This document shows, piece by piece, positions 52,355 through 59,109 of a DNA stretch of 64,000 nucleotides. The stretch covers positions 1-64,000 of the forward strand of contig JBCDKJ010000014.1 of the NCBI GenBank assembly GCA_038746745.1. Direction: 5' to 3'. Both the position numbers and the translations under genes were made by a program. Below the pieces are notes generated by a model. The model saw only the letters and a program-made list of their open reading frames with translations. It was not told where the DNA came from and made no database searches. This stretch comes from JANQIO01 sp038746745 (GTDB taxonomy: Bacteria; Pseudomonadota; Gammaproteobacteria; Pseudomonadales; Halieaceae). Within the stretch, counting starts at the first letter, position 1; each line of letters begins with the position of its first letter.

Positions 52355-53761
52355 TTAGAGTGGCCGCTCGTCGCCGTCAGCGACTTGTATTTCGGGCAGC
52401 GGGGTATTTTGAATCAGCTCTACGGCATGCGCTACGATCTCAATAGCGGGTCCAGACCCCGCCCACCCTTCGCGACCCGCACCCAAATGCAGTACCACGA
52501 TATCCAGGGAAGGAATCACCACCAATAGCTGGCCATTCAAACCAGACATCGCGTAGGTATCGGCGGGGAGTCCGGGGAAAAAGTTACCCCGCGGATGTCC
52601 ATAAGTCTCGCCCTGATTCAGCCAGAAGCTCAATCGGTACATACCCTGGGATGTTGGTAGCGGGGTCTTGAGGGATTCAAAGAAGCGGGCAGGAACAATC
52701 TGCTGTTGGCCAAAGCGCCCTTCATTTAACAGAAGTTGGCCGACTCTGGCCCAGTCACGTGCCGTGGCGTACGTGAGCGAGCTTGAAAAGTGGTATCCAT
52801 AATCATCGCTGGCAAGCACGAAACTGTCGGCACCGATGGGGCCGAACAGAACCTCACTCGCAAATGCCTGATACGTGGTTCCACTCGCCTCAAGTGCAGC
52901 GCTCAAGGAACGCGCTGCGAGGTTCGAATCAGCATCGGCATACAGATAATGAGTACCCGGCGGATGCAGCCGTGTTTGCTGCGTCGCGTAGTGCGCGTTG
53001 TCACCCGTACTGGCCATTCTCAAAAAGGCAAGGTCGTAATTACCGCGATTCAGACCGCTTTGCATGTTGAGCAGATCGCGATTTGTGATGGCCTGGCGCG
53101 GATCTTCACCCGACCACTCCGGTGCATGTACCGGATCATCCAGGGAAGCCAGACCCCTGTCGTCGGCAATACTCCACAGCAGCGCATTAATCGACTTGGC
53201 CATGGACATGCTGTGCTGCGGCGTGGTGGCGGTATAGGGCGCAGAGTAGTGCTCTGCGGCCACCTTTCCATTGTGCAGAGCGATCAGGGCACGATGGTTG
53301 GCAGGGTTGCTATCTCCCCGGCCCTCGCCGAAGCGTTCAAATCGCTCACTAATCATGGCGTTAAGCGCGGGATAGCGGCGGCTGGCATCCTCAAGCGACA
53401 AGGTGGCGCTGCTATCGGCGCCCACGTGAACAGGCAGCGAGCGGGTAGCATATGAGCGCGATACCCGACAGCCATATCCCGATTCAAATGCCGCTTCTCT
53501 TACAGTAAAACCCAGGATGGAGAACGAGACCCTTTGAGAATCGTTACTGACAAGAAAATCCCCAAAGGGCAGCAAGCCCGCCATGTTTCCTAGAACAAAC
53601 TCCGTGGGCAACTGGCTCACGTTGATGTCGTTACAAACGACCTTGGTCCCAAATGCTATCGCACCCGACAGCACAGGTCGGACCCACACCAGGGAAACGA
53701 GAACGAGAACTACAAACAGTCCCGCGAACCCATAACCAACATATTTAAGGACGCGCTTCAT
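52355..53761 (-). CDS. Membrane-anchored serine hydrolase, beta-lactamase fold
   Basis: A 468-residue protein with an N-terminal anchor (about 7-33) and a beta-lactamase-fold domain. The SxxK motif is SMAK (Ser186, Lys189) in QHSMSMAKSINALLWSIADDRGL, and the Tyr motif is YAD (Tyr274) in HYLYADADSNLAARSLSAAL. The C-terminal part (YAMSGLNGQLLVVIPSLDIVVLHLG) has HLG near the end. It resembles EstB-type esterases or 6-aminohexanoate-dimer hydrolase-like proteins (NylB group). It lies 73 bases upstream of the other hydrolase on the same strand; the two may be one transcript. Confidence 0.85.
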   Translation of the reverse strand: MKRVLKYVGYGFAGLFVVLVLVSLVWVRPVLSGAIAFGTKVVCNDINVSQLPTEFVLGNMAGLLPFGDFLVSNDSQRVSFSILGFTVREAAFESGYGCRVSRSYATRSLPVHVGADSSATLSLEDASRRYPALNAMISERFERFGEGRGDSNPANHRALIALHNGKVAAEHYSAPYTATTPQHSMSMAKSINALLWSIADDRGLASLDDPVHAPEWSGEDPRQAITNRDLLNMQSGLNRGNYDLAFLRMASTGDNAHYATQQTRLHPPGTHYLYADADSNLAARSLSAALEASGTTYQAFASEVLFGPIGADSFVLASDDYGYHFSSSLTYATARDWARVGQLLLNEGRFGQQQIVPARFFESLKTPLPTSQGMYRLSFWLNQGETYGHPRGNFFPGLPADTYAMSGLNGQLLVVIPSLDIVVLHLGAGREGWAGSGPAIEIVAHAVELIQNTPLPEIQVADGDERPL

Positions 53762-54091
53762 CGATGATTGCCTGCACTATTTTTTACTCACGCGGGCTCG
53801 CTAGCGTATCGCATCGCAAGTAAGCTTAGCGAGCAACCAGGAACACCCATTCCTTTAAGCCGAGTTCACGGCAGATTAAAAAAGGATATTGTGCCTCCCC
53901 CGCGCCGCTCCTTGCTTGACGAAGCGGTTGCAAGACCCAGAGCTCAGTGATGTTTGTCATGCTCCCAGTTCAGGAATACGCTGAATAGAACACTGACGCA
54001 GTCTGGAACCTGTATAGAGAGGAACTAAGAAATCAGATTCAAACCTCACCACCATATCGTTGCGGCGGCGCAACCACCCAACACGCGCCAA
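53762..54091. other. 330-base gap, no gene seen
   Basis: The stretch between the divergent hydrolase and membrane protein has no frame with coding character; a 60-codon frame at 53768-53950 lacks a ribosome site and shows no family pattern. An 8-bp inverted repeat GCTCGCTA / TAGCGAGC (53796-53803 and 53827-53834, loop of 23) is the only structure noted. Confidence 0.6.
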
Positions 54092-54493
54092 ATGCTGTTT
54101 TCACGCTATTTTATGGGCGTACTCACCGACCTGGTGGTGCTCAATCTTTTGGCCGAGTACTGGGACCGGGTGCACCTGAGTGGATTCTCTGTGTCTCTGT
54201 TCGCCGCCGTGCTTCTGCAAGTGTTGCTGCAGGCCACACTGGCTGCGGAACACCTCGTGGGCGGTTGGTTTGAGCAACGCAGTGGACTGCTATGGCGGTT
54301 GCTGCAGCTACTGTGCGCATGGCTCATACTGTTTGGCTCTAAATTTGTGATGCTGGGTGCTATCAGTTTGCTCATGGGAGACGCTGTCCACTTTGAGGGT
54401 CCTCTGCACGGTGCCGGTCCCTTTATATGGACAGTGCTGGCGATGCTGTTGGCAGAGGCATTAGTAACGCGCATTCACCGGAGCCTGGGCTAG
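54092..54493 (+). CDS. Small integral membrane protein, unknown
   Basis: A 133-residue protein with three or four hydrophobic helices: TDLVVLNLLAEYW (10-25), VSLFAAVLLQVLLQATLAAEHLV (34-56), LLWRLLQLLCAWLILFGSKFVMLGAISLLMG (65-95) and FIWTVLAMLLAEALVTRI (109-127). I do not recognise a named family. No clear ribosome site precedes ATG54092, and an internal ATG at residue 8 is possible. A metal-sensor gene follows after 140 bases with its own operator, so it is probably separate. Confidence 0.65.
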   Translation: MLFSRYFMGVLTDLVVLNLLAEYWDRVHLSGFSVSLFAAVLLQVLLQATLAAEHLVGGWFEQRSGLLWRLLQLLCAWLILFGSKFVMLGAISLLMGDAVHFEGPLHGAGPFIWTVLAMLLAEALVTRIHRSLG

Positions 54494-54600
54494 CGCAAGC
54501 CTGCGCCCCCACCTACAGGGAATTCCTGTCCGCTTAAAGATTCAGTGAACGGCACAGAATGCTCGTTGCTTGCATGTTTCGAAAAAATAGTTGACCATTT

Positions 54601-54615
54601 GTTGAAATATTCAAC
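54601..54615. promoter_or_regulatory. Palindromic operator before the ArsR-type gene
   Basis: GTTGAA-ATA-TTCAAC is a perfect 6-3-6 inverted repeat. The TGAA..TTCA core is the usual half-site pair of ArsR/SmtB repressors. It lies 19 bases before the arsR-type start and just after TTGACC (54591-54596), a good -35 box, so repressor binding would block the promoter. Confidence 0.6.
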
Positions 54616-54633
54616 TGAACAAGCAACCGAGCA

Positions 54634-54969
54634 TTGCCGTTGTCCGCTGAATCCTACGCCGCCCTGCGCGAGGCCACCTCTGACTCAGTCATAGAACACG
54701 CTGCGGGCATGCTGCGTGCCGCTGGCGATCCAGAGCGACTGCGCATTCTTGAGCTGCTGCTCTCAGGGGAACACCAGGTATCGGAGATTGCGGCGTTAAC
54801 CCTGGCAGAGATGTCTACCGTATCGCAACGCTTGCGCGTGCTGCTGAAAGAGAAACTGGTTAAACGTCGGCGTCAAGGCCGCGACATCTTCTACCGGCTG
54901 GCAGACGCGCATGTCGAAACACTGATACGCAACGTGATCGACCACGCAGATCCCAACATCCCTCACTAA
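54634..54969 (+). CDS. ArsR/SmtB-family metal-responsive repressor
   Basis: A 111-residue winged-helix protein. The core AAGDPERLRILELLLSGEHQVSEIAALTLAEMSTVSQRLRVLLKEKLVKRRRQGRDIFYRLADAHV is a clear ArsR type. The alpha-3 Cys motif of arsenic sensors is absent, while the last helix has DAHVETLIRNVIDHADP, matching the Asp-x-His-x10-His start of the alpha-5 zinc site of SmtB and CzrA. A Zn(II) or Co/Ni sensor is likely. Starts are TTG (54634 or 54640). A His-rich protein follows after 25 bases. Confidence 0.88.
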   Translation: MPLSAESYAALREATSDSVIEHAAGMLRAAGDPERLRILELLLSGEHQVSEIAALTLAEMSTVSQRLRVLLKEKLVKRRRQGRDIFYRLADAHVETLIRNVIDHADPNIPH

Positions 54970-54994
54970 CTTGTAACAAAAGGAGACCGACCCC

Positions 54995-55336
54995 ATGGAC
55001 CACAAGATTCATGAAAACCACGATCACACCCACGGACCCGGCTGCGGGCACGTCGCGGTGCAGCACGGCGACCATGTAGGTTACCTGCATGATGGCCATT
55101 TACACTGCGCCCATGATGACCATTACGATGAGCATGTGATCGAAGTATCCGACGAGAATCCGGCAGGCTGCCTACCCCATGCATGCAATGGCCACGAAGC
55201 CGGCCATGTGCATGGCCCCGACTGTGGACACCCTGCGGTTCCACATGGGGACCACATCTGCTACCTGGTGGACGGACATCTGCACCACCCCCATGGTGAT
55301 CACTGCGACAACCATGGCCCGCTTAAAACAGTCTGA
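54995..55336 (+). CDS. His-rich two-repeat protein, probable metal binder
   Basis: A 113-residue protein, about a quarter histidine, with Asp and Cys. It consists of two homologous blocks: HTHGPGCGHVAVQHGDHVGY.. (about 12-47) and HVHGPDCGHPAVPHGDHICY.. (about 71-108). Each has HGPxCGH, xHGDHxxY, a DGHLH loop and a terminal HxDHxDxH run. There is no signal peptide or membrane helix, so it should be cytoplasmic. Cotranscription with the SmtB-like repressor (GGAGA ribosome site, 25-base gap) points to metal storage or buffering. No named family is recognised. Confidence 0.8.
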   Translation: MDHKIHENHDHTHGPGCGHVAVQHGDHVGYLHDGHLHCAHDDHYDEHVIEVSDENPAGCLPHACNGHEAGHVHGPDCGHPAVPHGDHICYLVDGHLHHPHGDHCDNHGPLKTV

Positions 55337-55364
55337 TTGAGAGACAGCCAGACAAAGAGACGAC

Positions 55365-55400
55365 CTGGCTAAGCCAGTGGCGCCCTGCGGGGCGCACCAC
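55365..55400. terminator. Two adjacent hairpins after the His-rich gene
   Basis: CTGGCT-A-AGCCAG (55365-55377) is followed by a strong stem around GCGCCC-TGC-GGGGCGC (55377-55400). No T-run follows, so an intrinsic terminator is only a possibility; they may protect the 3' end of the metal-sensor transcript. Confidence 0.35.
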
Positions 55401-55469
55401 TCCAGGCGATGCTCAAGCGGCTGGCTCCACGATGGGCTTCGATAGAAACGCGGCTGTGAGACGGTACCG

Positions 55470-55997
55470 GTGAGAAAGCGCAGCAACCCCCTGGACCGCT
55501 TCGCCAGTGATCTCTCGCCTGGCGCACTCACCTGGATCGGCCTGCGCTCTGAGCGACGCGGTCTGATAGCCACACCCTCTGAAGTCAACGCGATCAAGGA
55601 CCGCGGCCTCGATGGAGACCACCGGGTGGAGAAAACCCCCGGTTCTGGTAGACAGGTCACGTTGATCTCGGAAGAGTTCATTCAGCAAACCGCGCACTTC
55701 CTCGGGCGTGACGCCATCGACCCCGCGCTGCTGCGGCGCAACCTAGTGGTACGTGGTATCAACCTGCACGCTCTGCGCTATCAGCGCTTTGCTATTGGCG
55801 AGGCCCTGTTCGAAGCAAATGCCCTGTGTCACCCCTGCTCCCGCATGGAATCTGCCCTGGGCAAAGGCGGTGTAGCTGCGATGCTAGGACATGGCGGCCT
55901 GTGCTGCAGAGTCCTTCGTAGCGGTGTTCTGCGCCTGGGTGACAGCGTGGAAGTTGAGACCGAAGGTCAGACGCGGGACCTGTTTTCCCAGCGCTAG
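55470..55997 (+). CDS. MOSC-domain protein
   Basis: A 175-residue single MOSC domain, the fold shared with the C-terminus of molybdenum-cofactor sulfurase and YiiM. Typical segments are LDGDHRVEKTPGSGRQVTLISEEF, RRNLVVRGINLHALRYQRFAIGEALFE and the conserved Cys in CHPCSRMESALGKGGVAAMLGHGGLCCRVLRSGVLRLGD. MOSC proteins handle Moco or sulfur transfer or reduce N-hydroxylated compounds. GTG start. Substrate unknown. Confidence 0.88.
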   Translation: MRKRSNPLDRFASDLSPGALTWIGLRSERRGLIATPSEVNAIKDRGLDGDHRVEKTPGSGRQVTLISEEFIQQTAHFLGRDAIDPALLRRNLVVRGINLHALRYQRFAIGEALFEANALCHPCSRMESALGKGGVAAMLGHGGLCCRVLRSGVLRLGDSVEVETEGQTRDLFSQR

Positions 55998-56006
55998 CGA
56001 GAGCGC

Positions 56007-56462
56007 CTAGTCAAGCGCAACGTCGACGAGTACCAGGCGCGGCGCTGCCTTCGCCAGGCTACTCTCGATGGGCTGTTTGTTGCGGTCCAGTTTAATGCCG
56101 TAAACGACAGCATCTCTTGGTAAGGCGACCAAAAACCGCCGCACACTGTTACGCAACGCCTCGCTATCCCCCTCCAACAGTTGGGCAATACCCAGAAGTC
56201 GCTCTCCCGCTACGTCTACCTGTACCGGCGCCGGACCATCGCGGAAGTTTTTCCACCATGCGGTATTGGTGCTGGACAGGAACAACACATGCGTACCATC
56301 TCGCACGTAGCTCAACGGCGTACTGAGCGCACGACCTGACTTGCGGCCCGTAAAGTGGAGAATGCCAATATTAGCGCTGGCAATGCGGTGCAGCGGCGAG
56401 CGCAGAATGCCGCGCATAGCCGGGTTAAGCAGATAGCGATAGAAGGCGTGGCTGAGATTCAC
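56007..56462 (-). CDS. Ddn-type (split-barrel) nitroreductase-family protein
   Basis: A 151-residue protein of the split-barrel family known from deazaflavin (F420)-dependent nitroreductase Ddn. The signature is FTGRKSGRALSTPLSYVRDG..VLFLSSTNTAWWKNFRDGPAPVQVDVAGERLLG. Most gammaproteobacteria do not make F420, so the cofactor may be FMN or heme instead. It overlaps the GST gene upstream by 4 bases on the same strand, suggesting joint expression and a redox or detoxification role. Confidence 0.75.
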   Translation of the reverse strand: MNLSHAFYRYLLNPAMRGILRSPLHRIASANIGILHFTGRKSGRALSTPLSYVRDGTHVLFLSSTNTAWWKNFRDGPAPVQVDVAGERLLGIAQLLEGDSEALRNSVRRFLVALPRDAVVYGIKLDRNKQPIESSLAKAAPRLVLVDVALD

Positions 56463-57301
56463 GGCAAGTCGAGATCTGAAGCATCGTGGCGTTCGAGCAC
56501 ACGTTCCTCCTCAGGCCCCCAGACTTTATTGACTCGGCTTCCGCGCTGCACGGCCTCGCGAGCCTCGATGTCTGCGGCCCAGCGCTTAACGTGAGTATAA
56601 GAGTCCACGTCGAGGAAGGTTTGCGCGTTGTAAATATCCCCAGTAACCAACACCCCATACCAGGGCCAAGTGGCCATATCGGCAATGGTGTAGTCGTCGC
56701 CCGCCAGAAAGGCCCGCTCAGCGAGATTTCTATCAAGTACATCCAGCTGCCGTTTGACCTCCATTGCATAGCGGTTGATGGGATACTCAAACTTCTCGGG
56801 CGCGTACGCGTAAAAGTGGCCAAAGCCGCCACCCAGAAAAGGAGCGCTGCCCATCTGCCAGAACAGCCACGATAAGCACTCGGCGCGTGGAATGGGGTCA
56901 GTTGGCAGGAATTCTCCAAATTTCTCCGCCAGATACACAAGGATTGCGCCTGACTCAAATACACGTGTTGGGGCGGGCGTGCTGTGATCGACCATAGCAG
57001 GGATCTTCGAGTTCGGATTGGCAGCGACGAACCCGCTCGAAAACTGATCACCCTCCCCGATATTTATGATGTGGGCATCGTACTCTGCGCCCTCGTGCCC
57101 CCTGGCCAACAGTTCCTCCAGCATCACCGTGACTTTGACGCCATTCGGTGTCGCCAGGGAATAGATCTGATGCGGATGCTTTCCTACCGGCAAATCCTTG
57201 TCGTGGGTGGGACCCGAAATCGGCCGGTTAATATTGGCGAAGCGTCCGCCACTCTCTGCATCCCAGGTCCAGACCTCCGGCGGCTCATAGGGTTCGCTCA
57301 T
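56459..57301 (-). CDS. yghU: YghU-like glutathione S-transferase
   Basis: A 280-residue GST of the nu class, similar to E. coli YghU. The pattern PPEVWTWDAESGGRFANINRPISGPTHDKDLPVGKHPHQIYSLATPNGVKVTVMLEELL is nearly diagnostic. The thioredoxin-like N-domain has ATPNGVKV and NPNSKIPAM; the helical C-domain has FLAGDDYTIADMATWPWYG. The nu class binds two glutathione molecules and reduces disulfides and peroxides. Confidence 0.93.
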   Translation of the reverse strand: MSEPYEPPEVWTWDAESGGRFANINRPISGPTHDKDLPVGKHPHQIYSLATPNGVKVTVMLEELLARGHEGAEYDAHIINIGEGDQFSSGFVAANPNSKIPAMVDHSTPAPTRVFESGAILVYLAEKFGEFLPTDPIPRAECLSWLFWQMGSAPFLGGGFGHFYAYAPEKFEYPINRYAMEVKRQLDVLDRNLAERAFLAGDDYTIADMATWPWYGVLVTGDIYNAQTFLDVDSYTHVKRWAADIEAREAVQRGSRVNKVWGPEEERVLERHDASDLDLP

Positions 57302-57336
57302 AATGACTGTTTCCTCACGTGATTAATCTGCTGCAA

Positions 57337-58773
57337 TTAACGCGGTGCCAGGGAAGATTCCACTGCCACACCATCCTGTTTGTAGACCACACCGCCCTTC
57401 ATAACGAAATCCACTCGCGACAACACGTTGATATGCCGCAGAACGTCTCCTTTGACCGCAATGATGTCGGCATATTTACCCTCTGACACCGTACCCCAGC
57501 GATCCTCAACCCCCATCATTACCGCGCCCCAGTAGGTGGCGCCACGAATAGCCGTCATTGGATCAATACCCATCACGCGCACCCAGACGTCCAGCTCATT
57601 CCAGGTGCTCTGACAGTGAAACTTCATGGGAATACCGCTATCCGTGCCAACCAGCAACACTACGCCGGCTTCCTGTAGCTGGCGGATTTTGCGCTTCAGG
57701 GTCGGCTTACGAATCGGGGTAAGTTGAGAGTAGGCGAGCTGGCCAGGCTTTTGAATTGAGGCTTCTATGTCAGCGATGGTGGAGTCTTCCAGACCTCGGT
57801 GCCAGCAATCATCATCGAGAAACTCCGGGTTATCCACGGTATCAAGGTAATTCCACAGGCCCTCCACGGTGGGCGTCCAGAACAATGGGCCACCGGCGAC
57901 GCGGCCTGTCGCCGTGCGCTCTCTTAGCAGGGCGATGATATCGGGGGGATACTCGGGTGCGGTTGTCAGGCCAGTGTGCTCAAAGTTGTCCACCCCGATG
58001 GCCAGGCCGCGTCGAATCTCGTCCGGTCGGTGAGAGTGCGCCACAACTTTGAGGCCGCGGGCACGTGCCTCATCGACTACGGTCTTTGCCTCTGCCAGGG
58101 TCATTGCGTCCTGATCTATCAGCTTAATAATGTCGACGCCGGCGTCGGCAAGCTTATTAACCTTGCGCCGTGCATCGCCCACGCCATCAATGCCCCAGCG
58201 AAAGCGCTCAGTGCCAGGGTACGCCTCATGCTGGATAAAAGGACCGGATATGAACAATCGGGGACCAGGAATCTCGCCCGCCTCTATCCGGCTTTTAACC
58301 GATATCGACGCCTCCAGGGGCGCACCCAGATCTCGGGCAGTGGTCACACCCGCCAGCAGCAGTTGAACCGCACTGGCTGGCATGATCTCGTCAGCCGCAC
58401 GATCTGTGTAAGTGGGAAACCAATGTCCGTAGTCTGCGTGTCCGTTCAGCATCAGGTGCGCATGGTTCTCCCACAGGCCGGGTAAAACATCCATGCCCTC
58501 GGTAGAAATGACCGTGTAGTCATCGGGCACCGGCAGGGTATCGACCGTGCCGACGAGCTGAATCACGCCGTCTTCCACCAGAATCACGCTATTGGCAATC
58601 GGCCTGTGCCCAAAGCCATCAATCAGCCGGCCTCCGACCAGGGCTGTGCCGGCCCTCACCGGCGATACGGCATATACCAGGCACAGCAACGGAATCATCA
58701 CTTCACGGTATCGAAGGCTGGAAACGCGTCTGACAAGGGTAAACGAAGGGGACATTCGGGCTTTAGCTTCCAT
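57337..58773 (-). CDS. Secreted metal-dependent amidohydrolase
   Basis: A 478-residue amidohydrolase of the imidazolonepropionase-like group. Metal ligands appear in ENHAHLML (HxH), IIKLIDQD (Lys), VVAHSHRPDE, DNFEHTGL and LLVGTDSGIPMK (Asp), and the ADIIAVKGD strand closes the barrel side domain. A hydrophobic stretch MIPLLCLVYAVSPVRAG is a signal peptide, so the enzyme is exported; the start may be ATG58698, 58755 or 58773. Relatives hydrolyse peptides or N-acyl amino acids; the substrate here is unknown. Confidence 0.85.
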   Translation of the reverse strand: MEAKARMSPSFTLVRRVSSLRYREVMIPLLCLVYAVSPVRAGTALVGGRLIDGFGHRPIANSVILVEDGVIQLVGTVDTLPVPDDYTVISTEGMDVLPGLWENHAHLMLNGHADYGHWFPTYTDRAADEIMPASAVQLLLAGVTTARDLGAPLEASISVKSRIEAGEIPGPRLFISGPFIQHEAYPGTERFRWGIDGVGDARRKVNKLADAGVDIIKLIDQDAMTLAEAKTVVDEARARGLKVVAHSHRPDEIRRGLAIGVDNFEHTGLTTAPEYPPDIIALLRERTATGRVAGGPLFWTPTVEGLWNYLDTVDNPEFLDDDCWHRGLEDSTIADIEASIQKPGQLAYSQLTPIRKPTLKRKIRQLQEAGVVLLVGTDSGIPMKFHCQSTWNELDVWVRVMGIDPMTAIRGATYWGAVMMGVEDRWGTVSEGKYADIIAVKGDVLRHINVLSRVDFVMKGGVVYKQDGVAVESSLAPR

Positions 58774-59109
58774 TTTGACGGGGCAGTCGAGCCTAGCGGA
58801 AACACTGCGTGGACTCCAGCGAGGGCTAGAATTGGCCGGAAATGCTCTCCTCGCGGCCTATCGGTCGGGAAATCCGATCGAGAATGGATACGTATACTAT
58901 GTTTACGCCGTGTACAGTTTTTGTCCGGCTGCTTGCCCGCGCTGCCCTCCGCAGAGACCCTGCCGTTTCCCTCGAAGCCAGTGCCCGCAAGCCTGAAAAC
59001 CCACGCTGCAGCTTCAGGGCATTGGTGCGGCGCGGAACATCGTGAGTCTGCTTAAAGCTGTAGCGCTTGCGAGCATTGCCAGATAACAGAAACAGCCGGA
59101 GACACAACG
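58774..59109. other. 336-base gap before propionyl-CoA synthase
   Basis: This divergent gap should hold the control region of the fusion gene. No coding frame is convincing. A TATACT box (58893-58898) has no matching -35. GGAGA at 59098-59102 is the ribosome site of the following gene. No riboswitch or clear operator was recognised. Confidence 0.55.

Noticed and set aside
51019..53761. True beta-lactamases (antibiotic resistance)
   Set aside because: Only the SxxK motif is conserved; the Tyr and KTG motifs differ from class C enzymes and both proteins are membrane-anchored, as in esterase/peptidase relatives.
53768..53950. 60-codon plus-strand frame between hydrolase and membrane protein
   Set aside because: No ribosome site, no hydrophobic or domain pattern and no neighbour support.
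54601..55336. Arsenic resistance operon
   Set aside because: The regulator lacks the Cys motif of ArsR and no arsB/arsC gene is present; the His-rich neighbour points to zinc-like metals.
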